From: UBA2166 sp964463965
GTDB lineage: Bacteria > Nitrospirota > Nitrospiria > Nitrospirales > UBA2166
Reading direction: 5' to 3'
Length of the DNA: 64,000 nt
Assembly (NCBI GenBank): GCA_964463965.1
Contig: CAYXED010000007.1
Coordinates: forward strand, 55,524-119,523
Under the pieces are notes generated by a model. The model was not told the origin of the DNA. It did no database searches and saw nothing but the letters and a program-made list of their open reading frames with translations. The position numbers and the translations under genes are program-made. Position 1 is the stretch's first letter, and every line of letters starts with the position of its first letter. Positions 45,040 through 54,494 of this stretch are shown in pieces.

Positions 45040-46017
45040 ATGACACCTGAAGAACTTGAGCCAATTATTGAAAGTGAATATGGGTATTTTCGATCCCTAT
45101 ATGATACCTGGAGCCCCACTACAAGGGATGACCATCACTTAGGGGTAGTTACTGATGCACTACGTGTTTTAATCAACAAAAAAGTTATTGAAACCTCCAC
45201 TGCTGAGCTGATTACTTTAGGTGCACAGCAGAATGAAGATGGTGGCTGGGGAGAAACTGCCACCGATACTGAGAGCAAGCCCTCTTTAGCAGCTTTTTGT
45301 GCTCTTATGCTCATTCGAGGAAACCAACCTTTAAACTACGAGCGACTCCGGGGGTCAGTGCAATTAGCGATACGCTATTTTCTCGATACTCAGCAACCTG
45401 ATGGTAGATGGGTAGACCCTTTATACTCTGATTTCGATACAACAGCTTATTCCCTAAGTTTTTTTAATGTTGTATTAGTTCTTGGAAAGGACTACGGAAA
45501 AACAATACTCACCAAAGTAAAAAAATCATGGGAAAATGGCATCCAGTTTCTTCTGTCCAATCAATCAGCAGACGGTGGCTGGTATGACGAAAGGTTTGAT
45601 TTATCCAATGTTTCCATTACCGCAAATGTAATTCAAGATGCTTTAGTTGCTGACGTGATGATAGAAAATGTCATGGCAGTTAGCCGTCCATGCCGAAGAG
45701 GAGCACAACTCCTGCTTTCTCTCCAATCTGAAAATGGCTCTTGGAATACTGAAAATGTACACCATACTACGTCCTGCATACGTGCCTTGATGTTAGTTTC
45801 TAGAATGTTAGGCATAGAGAGAGAGTGTGATCCAGCAATACAGGCAGGAATGTCATGGATTATTGAAAACAAAAATGAAAGTGGCTGGGGAGATTTTCCA
45901 AACTCTGAAACTACTCTCCCACGCACCTGTGATGGACTTGATACTATTCTAAAGTATCTTGCCTATATTGAAGAGGACCCAACTAAAATTATGAGATACT
46001 GGGGATACTTGGAATAA
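45040..46017 (+). CDS. Alpha/alpha-toroid protein of the terpene cyclase / prenyltransferase fold
   Basis: The 325-residue protein consists of repeats with QW-like motifs (GGW at 68-70, GRW at 122-124, GGW at 179-181, GSW at 233-235, GW at 282-283), the alpha-toroid pattern of squalene-hopene cyclases and prenyltransferase beta subunits. Residues 131-135 read DFDTT, resembling the DxDTT form of the class II cyclase acid motif (usually DxDD). It is half the length of squalene cyclases, one barrel instead of two. It lies inside the phosphonate operon, so it may act on the lipid partner; its real activity is unknown. Confidence 0.6.
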   Translation: MTPEELEPIIESEYGYFRSLYDTWSPTTRDDHHLGVVTDALRVLINKKVIETSTAELITLGAQQNEDGGWGETATDTESKPSLAAFCALMLIRGNQPLNYERLRGSVQLAIRYFLDTQQPDGRWVDPLYSDFDTTAYSLSFFNVVLVLGKDYGKTILTKVKKSWENGIQFLLSNQSADGGWYDERFDLSNVSITANVIQDALVADVMIENVMAVSRPCRRGAQLLLSLQSENGSWNTENVHHTTSCIRALMLVSRMLGIERECDPAIQAGMSWIIENKNESGWGDFPNSETTLPRTCDGLDTILKYLAYIEEDPTKIMRYWGYLE

Positions 46018-46105
46018 GTTTTCTGTAAATTCCTAACTCATTTTGCCAATTTAAGTAAAGTTTGATTGACGCAACCCAGTACACATAGTGATAGAGATTT
46101 AACTG

Positions 46106-46765
46106 ATGCCATCTTTTGTGCGTACTGACGGATTACTTGACCGCTATCTTAATAGAAAATGTTCGCGTTATCTCACCAGGGTTTTTCTTAAAACTTCCAT
46201 ATCACCTAACTCAATCACCGTAATTGCACTATCTACGGGACTCCTTTCTGCTGCGATATTTTTACATGGCACTTACACAGCAGGAATTTTAGCAGCACTT
46301 CTATTTCAGTTGTCTTCAATCTTGGACTGTTGTGACGGTGAAGTAGCACGGATTAAAAACCTTGAATCTTCTTTTGGCGATTTCTTTGATGTTTTTGCAG
46401 ACAACACAGTACACGTTGCTATTGTTGTAAGTATCGCTTGGGTTGCATATCTTGCAAAAGGATCGCTTTATCTTCTATTAGGACTAATAGCTGTTATTGG
46501 CATACTGATTGATTTTTTAGTGATGTTCAGAAGTAGCCAGCCGGAGATAATCGATAGATTGGGCAATTGTTGCATATCTGCACCCAAGAGCAACTCGCGC
46601 ATAGATTATCTAGTAGCAAGCCTAGCAAATAGAGATTTTTCTATTATAGTTTTTATCCTTGCTGTGGCAGGCAAGCTTGAATGGTTTATCTGGCTTGCAG
46701 CCTTTGGCTCCCACACATATTGGATACTCTATCTTTGGCAGTCCTCTAGATTAACATCTAGATAG
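46106..46765 (+). CDS. CDP-alcohol phosphotransferase, probable phosphonolipid headgroup transferase
   Basis: The 219-residue membrane enzyme carries the full family motif D-x2-D-G-x2-A-R-x8-G-x3-D-x3-D (Asp74, Asp77, Asp95 and Asp99, in DCCDGEVAR to DFFDVFADN). It transfers a headgroup from CMP-activated substrate to a lipid alcohol, or the reverse. Coming after PntC-like and PhnW-like genes, it would attach aminoethylphosphonate to diacylglycerol or another alcohol. A normal PgsA is present at 62196, so this is an additional enzyme with a different job. Confidence 0.8.
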   Translation: MPSFVRTDGLLDRYLNRKCSRYLTRVFLKTSISPNSITVIALSTGLLSAAIFLHGTYTAGILAALLFQLSSILDCCDGEVARIKNLESSFGDFFDVFADNTVHVAIVVSIAWVAYLAKGSLYLLLGLIAVIGILIDFLVMFRSSQPEIIDRLGNCCISAPKSNSRIDYLVASLANRDFSIIVFILAVAGKLEWFIWLAAFGSHTYWILYLWQSSRLTSR

Positions 46766-46796
46766 GGTCTTGCAATTAGGCGAGTCAAAAAAATTC

Positions 46797-47741
46797 TTAA
46801 AACAGGTCGTCTACCCAGGTGAGATATCGTTGAGCACGTCGCTTGGCAATAACATTTGCTAGCCGCTGCTCAGGAAGAACATTGTCGGGTGCTGCCAAAA
46901 CCTCTTTAAGTAACCTCTCAAACAGCGCCCTATTTTGAGTATGGTGGGCATAATAAAGTGCATACAGAACCTTATGCATAAGGAACCTACCATTACTTAG
47001 TACAATAGCTTTCTCGAAGTGGTCACGTCCTTGCTCCAAGTTTCCTCCAAATAATGCAATTCGAGAGGCATAAAAGGAGCCAAGAGCAAGATGAGGACCA
47101 GCATAAAAGAAATCTTCGTTTAGCTGCAGAACTCGCTGAAACAAAAGCTCAACTTGTGGCAGACGTACAATAAGGTCTGGCTGATCCCGGCCAAGATTTA
47201 CTGCTCCAGCAAGCCCAAATCCTGTCCAAAACAAGGCGGGAACAAGTTCTGGGTCGTCGATGCTTTCTAGTACCTTCCTAAGCTCTTCAGGGGATTTTTC
47301 CATAACCATTGGAAAACGATCATCATAACGTGCCAAAAGACGAAGTCCATAATTCATCCCACGAAGATACAAGCCCCTCCCACGGATAGTAAGTTGCTCG
47401 GCACGTTCTGGGTTTGTATTTTTGGACATCTCAATGCCATCTTCAATAAAGCCAAACGCATAATTTCCCCATCCACGTGCCAAAAGCTCCAATATAATTG
47501 GGTTATTCGGATTAGACTCAAGAAAACCTTCAAGCAATTTTAACTGGGCTGGTATAGCATCCCGCGCAAGCTCAAAATCTTCTTCTACCTCTAAGGATGG
47601 AAGTGCTGCTTCCAAAACTGGCGCCATAGTGTGCACCAGTACGGTATTGCGCACTTTCGTGACACTCGCACACCCAAGCACTCCGGAGGAAATGACTAGA
47701 AGGGTCAAAAAGGCAAAGCAATGCATTCTCTGAATAGTCAT
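46797..47741 (-). CDS. TatT-like TPR lipoprotein (TRAP transporter-associated family)
   Basis: I chose the ATG at 47741, which opens a lipoprotein signal with lipobox GVLGC (Cys24); the longer frame adds seven residues. The 314-residue product is mostly helical with TPR-like repeats and matches the TRAP-transporter TatT component family: LLARGWGNYAFGFIEDG, a central GRGLYLRGMNYGLRLL and GPHLALGSFYASRIALFGG. No TRAP permease is adjacent, so the partner is unknown. Confidence 0.82.
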   Translation of the reverse strand: MTIQRMHCFAFLTLLVISSGVLGCASVTKVRNTVLVHTMAPVLEAALPSLEVEEDFELARDAIPAQLKLLEGFLESNPNNPIILELLARGWGNYAFGFIEDGIEMSKNTNPERAEQLTIRGRGLYLRGMNYGLRLLARYDDRFPMVMEKSPEELRKVLESIDDPELVPALFWTGFGLAGAVNLGRDQPDLIVRLPQVELLFQRVLQLNEDFFYAGPHLALGSFYASRIALFGGNLEQGRDHFEKAIVLSNGRFLMHKVLYALYYAHHTQNRALFERLLKEVLAAPDNVLPEQRLANVIAKRRAQRYLTWVDDLF

Positions 47742-47891
47742 GTTGTGCGCATCATAACCCATAGTTTTGTAAAGTCAATCGTAATATGAAGAGTCAACCT
47801 TGCCTTTGTAAGGGCAATATTGCAGGATGTAGGGTATTCTGTCATCTTTTGGACCTGTATAGCTTATGTGCAGCAAATGGGAGGAAATGTA

Positions 47892-48719
47892 ATGCGTAAT
47901 ATGATGACACTATCCATTAGACTCGTACCACTCGGGTTGGCAGTATTTTTACTTTTTGCTTTTGATGTCCAGGCAGAGACTATTGCTAAGGTAAATGGAG
48001 TTTCGATCTCCTCTGATAGGCTCGATCGCATTATAAGCTCTCTCTCGGCACAGGAACAGCAGCGTGCAAGAAGCACACAAGGGATGCAAATTCTCCTGCA
48101 ACAGGTAATTGCAGAGGAGGTAATGTACCAAGAAGCAAAACTCAAAGATCTTGACCGCCTCACCAGGGTCCTTGATATTGTTGCACAGGCCCGCAGAGAT
48201 GCGATGGTCGAGGAAATGGCAAACTTCATGCTTGAAGAACAAGGTAATATCGAAGCTATACGTAAACACTATACAGCTAATAAATCGTCCTACAAAAAAG
48301 TCCGTGCGAGTCACATCTTGGTCGACACACCAGACGATATAGAGAAAGCACGCGCTATGCTAGAACAAGGAGCGGATTTTGCAGCTGTTGCAAAAAAAAT
48401 ATCAAAAGACCCTTCAGCCGCTTCTAACGGTGGAGACCTTGGATTTTTTACACATCAAACGATGGTGCCAGCTTTTGCAGACGCTGTTTTCTCGATGAAA
48501 GTAAACGAGTTAAAGGGCCCAATTCAAACAAAATTTGGGTACCATCTAATTCGCCTGCAAGAAATTCAAGAGCCTAAAGATTTTGATACATTAGGGGAAA
48601 ATGACCGGCAACTTATTCGCAGAGAACTATTCCAACATCAACTCGATACCCTCCATAGCAAAGCTTCTATTGATGTTGATGATAACGCAGTAAACCAATA
48701 TATTAACAATATCAAGTAG
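47892..48719 (+). CDS. Periplasmic peptidyl-prolyl isomerase, parvulin type
   Basis: I chose the ATG at 47892 (275 residues), seven bases after GGAGG; it begins with a signal peptide ending VQAET. An N-terminal SurA-like helical domain (KVNGVSISSDRLDRI onward) is followed by a parvulin domain: VRASHILVDTPDDIEKA, SKDPSAASNGGDLGFF, MVPAFADAVFSM and KFGYHLIRL. It is likely a chaperone for outer-membrane or exported proteins, of the SurA/PrsA/PpiC type. Confidence 0.88.
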   Translation: MRNMMTLSIRLVPLGLAVFLLFAFDVQAETIAKVNGVSISSDRLDRIISSLSAQEQQRARSTQGMQILLQQVIAEEVMYQEAKLKDLDRLTRVLDIVAQARRDAMVEEMANFMLEEQGNIEAIRKHYTANKSSYKKVRASHILVDTPDDIEKARAMLEQGADFAAVAKKISKDPSAASNGGDLGFFTHQTMVPAFADAVFSMKVNELKGPIQTKFGYHLIRLQEIQEPKDFDTLGENDRQLIRRELFQHQLDTLHSKASIDVDDNAVNQYINNIK

Positions 48720-48756
48720 TTCAACTATAACAGGACTGTTTTTTCCTTTTAGCAAA

Positions 48757-50033
48757 ATGCTTAACATCCGTATACTTAGAGACTCTCTTGAAGAAATTCG
48801 TGATCAGTTGGGTCATAGAGGAAAAGAGGTCAATTGGGACAAGATAATACAGCTTGACAACATCCGTCGTGAGTTACTTACAGCCACTGAAAAAGAACGT
48901 CATAGGAGGAAAACCCTCCTAACAGAGATTACTTCCCAAAAGAGGGAAGGCTTGCCAGATAATTTGGAGCTGCTCGCAGAAGTTAAAAACCTGGCACACA
49001 TTATCAAAACGCAAGAAACAAAGATCAAGCCTCTAGAAGATGAATTAAATGCAATATTGTTTCAGATACCAAACTTACCTCATAATACAGTGCCTATAGG
49101 TAGAGATGAAACCCAGAATAAAGAATATAAACGCTGGGGAGCCCCCCCTAAAATGACATTTCTACCTTCATCTCATATAGACCTTGGAGAATCACTAGAC
49201 ATATTAGACTTCAAACGCGCCGCAAGGATGTCCGGAAGTCGATTTTCTTTATACAAAGGGACAGGTGCAAAACTAGAGCGAGCTCTTACAAATTATATGC
49301 TTGATTTACATACTCAACAACATGGCTATACTGAAGTCATACCTCCATATCTAGTCAATAGACATGCAATGATTGGGACAGGACAACTTCCAAAGTTTGA
49401 GTCCGACTTGTTTCATATTCCAAGCGATGACTTTTTTCTTATCCCAACAGCTGAAGTGTCAATTACAAATATTCATCGTGAAGAGGTAATTGATGCCGAC
49501 AAACTTCCAGTACGCTATGTTGCTGCCACCCCCTGCTTTCGTCGAGAGGCAGGTTCGTATGGAAAAGATACTCGTGGTTTAATTCGCCAACATCAGTTTA
49601 ATAAAGTCGAGTTAGTTGCTTTTACGACGCCAGAAGATTCTTATAATGAACTGGAACGTATTCTTGGAAATGTTGAAACAGTCCTACAACAACTTGGACT
49701 ACACTATCGCATAGTTACTTTGTGTTCTGGAGATATGGGGTTTTCAGCATCAAAAACATACGACCTCGAAGTATGGATGCCTTCACAGCAGCTATTTCGT
49801 GAAATTTCATCCTGCTCAAACTTTGAAGCTTTTCAGGCACGTCGTGCCAAAATTAAATGGAAAAAGAAGGGTGGGAAGGCAGACTTTCTTCACACCTTAA
49901 ATGCCTCTGGAGTTGCTATTGGACGCACTGTTGTGGCCATTCTTGAAAACTTTCAGCAGGCCGACGGGTCTATTCTTGTCCCAGAAGTTTTAAGACCCTA
50001 TATGGGGGGAATTGAGCGTATAGTAGGCCGGTA

Positions 50034-50034
<1 letters not shown>
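48757..50034 (+). CDS. serS: Seryl-tRNA synthetase
   Basis: Class II synthetase charging tRNA-Ser. The 425-residue protein has the N-terminal coiled-coil tRNA-binding arm (about residues 30-100), motif 2 (ATPCFRREAGSYGKDTRGL), and motif 3 (SGVAIGRTVVAILEN). The last base of the stop codon is the first base of the following tRNA-Ser gene, so synthetase and tRNA probably share a transcript. Confidence 0.98.
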
Positions 50035-50121
<87 letters not shown>

Positions 50122-50143
50122 TATATATCATACATAAGGAAAC

Positions 50144-50234
<91 letters not shown>

Positions 50235-50304
50235 ATCACAAACTCTCAAGTAAAAATGAAAATTTATTTAAACTTGCTGTAATGATTATAGCAATCCTCG
50301 AACA

Positions 50305-51633
50305 ATGATAAAGCCACGTGCCTCACTCTATACTGTTGGGTGTCGTCTTAATCAAGCAGAAACGGCAATTTTTTCAAATCAACTTAAAACTACAGGCTAT
50401 GATATAGTTCCCTTTGGAAAATCCACGGACCTTTTTATTTTAAATACTTGTTCGGTGACACATGGTGCTGAAACTGATTGTCGCCGTGCCATTCGACGAA
50501 CTCTCCAACATTCTCCCAACGCATTTATTGCAATAACAGGATGTTATGCACAAACCGGCGCAGCTACTCTTGCAGGAATACCAGGAGTTGACCTTATTGT
50601 TGGCAGCGAACACAAGATGCAGTTACTAAAATTCGTTACATCTCTTCGAAAGCAAAAGGTCCCACAAACATTCCTTGGCAATCCATCCCGAGAAGATTTT
50701 TTACTTGAGGGAGCAGGTGATTTTGAGACCACCCGCGCGACACTAAAAGTACAAGATGGCTGTGATTTCATGTGTTCCTTTTGCAATATCCCATTTGCAC
50801 GTGGCAGAGAACGTAGCCGCCAAATGAGTGACTTGCTACGCGAAGCTCAACTACTTGCAAAGCGTGGGCATAAAGAAATAGTCCTTTCGGGTGTAAATAT
50901 AGCCAGATATAACTCTGAGGACTATTCTTTACTGGACGTAATTATTAACCTTGAGAAAGTTTCTGGAATTCACCGCATTCGAATTTCTTCAATTGAACCT
51001 ACAACCATTTCAGAAAAATTACTTAACCATATGGCTGCTTCCCACATTCTCTGCTCCTATCTCCACATCCCTCTTCAAAGCGGAAATGATAATGTCTTAC
51101 AAAGAATGCGACGGCGATATTCTTCGCGTGACTATATAGACTTTATAAAAAAAGCCACAGAGATCGTTCCAAATGTCACTCTAGGAACTGACGTGATGGT
51201 TGGTTTCCCTGGAGAGACTGCGTTAGAGTTTCAAGATACCCTAGATACACTTCGGCAACTTCCATTCTCCTATTTTCATGTCTTCAGTTATTCTGAGCGC
51301 CAAGGAACTGCAGCCCAAAAATTAGACTCAAAACTCCACCCCTCAATTATTCATGAGCGTAGTAAAATTCTAAGAGACCTATCGCAATTTAAACAAATTG
51401 CGGCCTCACATAAACAAACAGGGAAAATAGTTTCAGTATTATTTGAAGAGCGTGATAAAGAAGGCTATTGGAGCGGACTGACAGATACTTATATTCGAGT
51501 CAAAGTACGAACCGATGATAATATAAAAAACACCATTTCAAATGTTAAAATTATCGGGATTATTGGCAGGACAGCCCTAGGTGAACTGCTTACTCACGAC
51601 AACCATCAAAAAGTATTACCGGTCTTGGCATGA
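50305..51633 (+). CDS. mtaB: tRNA t6A37 methylthiotransferase MtaB
   Basis: Radical-SAM methylthiotransferase making ms2t6A at tRNA position 37. The 442 residues have an N-terminal UPF0004 domain with VGCRLNQAE, NTCSVTHGAETDCRR and TGCYAQ, a radical-SAM CxxxCxxC in CDFMCSFCNIPFARGRERS, and a C-terminal TRAM-like domain. The CRLNQAE start and the downstream miaB separate it from MiaB and RimO. It overlaps miaB by four bases (ATGA). Confidence 0.93.
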   Translation: MIKPRASLYTVGCRLNQAETAIFSNQLKTTGYDIVPFGKSTDLFILNTCSVTHGAETDCRRAIRRTLQHSPNAFIAITGCYAQTGAATLAGIPGVDLIVGSEHKMQLLKFVTSLRKQKVPQTFLGNPSREDFLLEGAGDFETTRATLKVQDGCDFMCSFCNIPFARGRERSRQMSDLLREAQLLAKRGHKEIVLSGVNIARYNSEDYSLLDVIINLEKVSGIHRIRISSIEPTTISEKLLNHMAASHILCSYLHIPLQSGNDNVLQRMRRRYSSRDYIDFIKKATEIVPNVTLGTDVMVGFPGETALEFQDTLDTLRQLPFSYFHVFSYSERQGTAAQKLDSKLHPSIIHERSKILRDLSQFKQIAASHKQTGKIVSVLFEERDKEGYWSGLTDTYIRVKVRTDDNIKNTISNVKIIGIIGRTALGELLTHDNHQKVLPVLA

Positions 51634-52946
51634 ATAGAACTGTATACTTGGAAACATATGGATGCCAAATGAATGAGTATGACAGTGACATTGTTCGTAC
51701 AATTTTGAAACGTCATAACTTCGCCTTTACCTTAAATATCAACGATGCTGACATTGTGCTAATGAATACCTGTGCAATACGCGAATCAGCTCATGAGAAA
51801 ATTTACGGGAAACTCTCTAGGCTTAAAAGGATTAAAAGAGAACGCGAGCTTGTTATAGGGTTACTTGGGTGTATGGCGCAAAACCTTAAAAAAAACCTAC
51901 TAGAGGAAAACTCAATTATTGACGTGCTAGTTGGTCCAGATAGTTACCGAACACTTCCAGAACTTCTTAATCAGGCACTCCGGCAAAAAAAATCAGCCAT
52001 GGAGGTTACTCTCTCTGAGTATGAGACCTATGCGGATATCATTCCAGAACAAACTAATGGAGTAACTGCGTGGGTTTCAATTATGCGAGGTTGTGATAAT
52101 TTTTGTACTTTCTGCGTAGTACCGTACACAAGAGGGCGGGAGCGAAGTCAAGAGCCTGACAGCGTAATCACAGAAGTAAAGCAACTAGCGGCTAGCGGTA
52201 TAAAACAGGTTACCCTCCTTGGACAAAACGTAAACTCGTATTACGTCAATGGGTTCGATTTCTCCGACCTAATTCTACGTGTAGCAGAAGTGCCAGGCAT
52301 TGAAAGAGTGAGATTTACTTCTCCCCATCCCAAAGACTTTCCTGAAAAACTCATAGATGCAGTTGCCACACATCCAAAAATTTGCCCTCACATCCACCTC
52401 CCGTTGCAATCTGGAAACGACAGAATCCTTCAGCTTATGAATAGGACTTATACTGGAAAAGAATTTTCAAGGCTTGCCGAAAGCATGCGTAAACGTTGCC
52501 CACAACTCAGTTTAACAACAGATGTGATTGTAGGCTTTTCTTCTGAAACAGAAGAAGAGTTTCAAGATACTTACGCGCTTATGGAAACTATAAAGTTCAA
52601 TGCTGCTTTCACATTTATGTACTCTGAACGAAAAAACACCATTGCGGCTAAACACTACAATGATGATATACCACACAATGTAAAGGTTGATCGTGTTTCA
52701 CGCCTTATTAAATTACAAAGTGAAACTTCATTTGAACTCAATAAAGCATTGATAGGAAAAAAACGCATAGTACTAATTGAAGGAAATTCAAAGAAATCAT
52801 CTGACCATTGGGTCGGAAGAACGGACGAAAATATTATGGCAGTATTCCCAAAGACCCGACAGTCACTTTCGCCGGGTCAATTAGTTCCAATTACTATTTT
52901 GGATGCGACATCACTTACCTTAATTGGACACCACGACACTATATAA
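51630..52946 (+). CDS. miaB: tRNA i6A37 methylthiotransferase MiaB
   Basis: Radical-SAM methylthiotransferase making ms2i6A at tRNA position 37. At 438 residues it shows YGCQMNEYDSDIV, NTCAIRESAHEKIYG and LGCMAQ (auxiliary cluster), the radical-SAM cluster motif CDNFCTFCVVPYTRGRERS, LLGQNVNSY and a TRAM domain near the C-terminus (WVGRTDENI). It is coupled to mtaB; the partner MiaA is not in the window. Confidence 0.96.
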   Translation: MNRTVYLETYGCQMNEYDSDIVRTILKRHNFAFTLNINDADIVLMNTCAIRESAHEKIYGKLSRLKRIKRERELVIGLLGCMAQNLKKNLLEENSIIDVLVGPDSYRTLPELLNQALRQKKSAMEVTLSEYETYADIIPEQTNGVTAWVSIMRGCDNFCTFCVVPYTRGRERSQEPDSVITEVKQLAASGIKQVTLLGQNVNSYYVNGFDFSDLILRVAEVPGIERVRFTSPHPKDFPEKLIDAVATHPKICPHIHLPLQSGNDRILQLMNRTYTGKEFSRLAESMRKRCPQLSLTTDVIVGFSSETEEEFQDTYALMETIKFNAAFTFMYSERKNTIAAKHYNDDIPHNVKVDRVSRLIKLQSETSFELNKALIGKKRIVLIEGNSKKSSDHWVGRTDENIMAVFPKTRQSLSPGQLVPITILDATSLTLIGHHDTI

Positions 52947-52981
52947 TTAAATTGTTATTGATTAACCGCACGCGATAAAAA

Positions 52982-54403
52982 TTATTTTTGTGTTACAGCC
53001 TTTATTGCGAGTCGTGTGACTTCAACTACCATTTTAAGCTCTCCTATAGTTGCAGTAACAGGAGGCATGAGAATAATAATATTTCCAATTGGCCTCATGA
53101 GTAGTCCGCGTTCACGCGCCTCAGTAGCAACCAGTTGTCCTATACGGGTTTTAAAATCATATGGTTCTTTTGTTCGTTTGCCTTGAACCAACTCAATACC
53201 CACCATCAGCCCCAGTTGACGGACATCTCCAACGTGTGGAAGCGATTTAATTTTCTTCAACTCATCTCTCAAGGCATTGACTTTTTTAGGCAAAACAGCA
53301 AAAAAATCCTTTCTTTTTAGTAGCTTTAAATTTGCAACTGCAACCGCACACCCCAGAGGGTTTCCCGTGTAGCTATGCCCATGGAAAAATGTTTTTAGAT
53401 CCTCGTAGCGCCCTAAAAAAGCATCATAAACTCTTTGAGTCGTCAAGGTAGCTGCAAGAGGCATGTAACCTCCCGTTAAGCCTTTGCTAAGTGCCATGAG
53501 GTCAGGAGTCACATCTTCATGATCACAGGCAAACATCTTGCCCGTACGTCCAAACCCTGTTGCTACTTCGTCGGCAATTAATAAGACATCATAGCGCGTA
53601 CAAAGTTCTCTTAGAGCACTTAAATAGCCTGGAGGACTAACAATTATCCCCCCAACGCCTTGAACCATTGGTTCAATTATAAAGGCGGCAATTTTTTTGT
53701 GATTTTCTCGAATCAGCGTTTCAATTGGCTGAATACAGGCCAGACGACAACTTGGAAAATTCAACTGAAACGGACATCGGTAACAATAAGGAGGATCAAC
53801 CTTAAAAGTCTTAAAAAGTAGCGATTTGTATGCATTATGAAAAAGAGAAATACCACTGACACTCATATTCCCAAGAGAATCTCCATGATAGCCCATATCT
53901 AATGCAACAAACTTCTTTTTTTGATGAAACTCTTTTCCCTGTTGCTGCCAAAACTGGTAGGCCATTTTTATTGCAATTTCCATAGCACTTGAGCCATTGT
54001 CAGAGTAAAAAACCTTTTTCAATCCAACGGGAGACAGCCTAACTAGCTCCTTGGCAAGATGTATTGAAGGAATGTTACTTAGTCCTAAGAGAGTTGAGTG
54101 AGCTACCTTTTTTAGCTGAGAGTGAAGTGCTCTATTCAATGTAGCATTATTATGGCCATGTATATTCACCCAAATTGAGGACACAGCATCGTAATATCGG
54201 TTGCCTTCAGTATCAATTAAATACCTTCCTGCAGCACGTTCAATAACCATTCCAGGGTTACTCTGCCATTCTTGCATTTGCGTAAATGGATGCCACACAA
54301 ACTCATTATCATCCTGGCACAAACGGTTCCGAGTGGCTTTCGAGAGAAGGCTAAACCTAGATGCCTTATTTTTTGATCGAGTGGAGGGATGTCGTTTATT
54401 CAC
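52982..54403 (-). CDS. bioA: Adenosylmethionine-8-amino-7-oxononanoate aminotransferase BioA
   Basis: PLP enzyme that makes diaminopelargonic acid in biotin synthesis, with SAM as amino donor. The 473 residues begin with a basic extension of about 40 residues before VWHPFTQMQEW, then GSSAMEIAIKMAYQ, the PLP-phosphate and Asp region LLIADEVATGFGRTG, and the PLP-lysine in ALSKGLTGGYMPLA. Start is GTG. No other bio gene is adjacent. Confidence 0.95.
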   Translation of the reverse strand: MNKRHPSTRSKNKASRFSLLSKATRNRLCQDDNEFVWHPFTQMQEWQSNPGMVIERAAGRYLIDTEGNRYYDAVSSIWVNIHGHNNATLNRALHSQLKKVAHSTLLGLSNIPSIHLAKELVRLSPVGLKKVFYSDNGSSAMEIAIKMAYQFWQQQGKEFHQKKKFVALDMGYHGDSLGNMSVSGISLFHNAYKSLLFKTFKVDPPYCYRCPFQLNFPSCRLACIQPIETLIRENHKKIAAFIIEPMVQGVGGIIVSPPGYLSALRELCTRYDVLLIADEVATGFGRTGKMFACDHEDVTPDLMALSKGLTGGYMPLAATLTTQRVYDAFLGRYEDLKTFFHGHSYTGNPLGCAVAVANLKLLKRKDFFAVLPKKVNALRDELKKIKSLPHVGDVRQLGLMVGIELVQGKRTKEPYDFKTRIGQLVATEARERGLLMRPIGNIIILMPPVTATIGELKMVVEVTRLAIKAVTQK

Positions 54404-54494
54404 ATGACGATTATAAGATGCTCATTCATGTTTTGACAATGAAATCATGTGACGCCTATAATCCCGCGTTCAACATGTCACCGAGGGAATTCAG

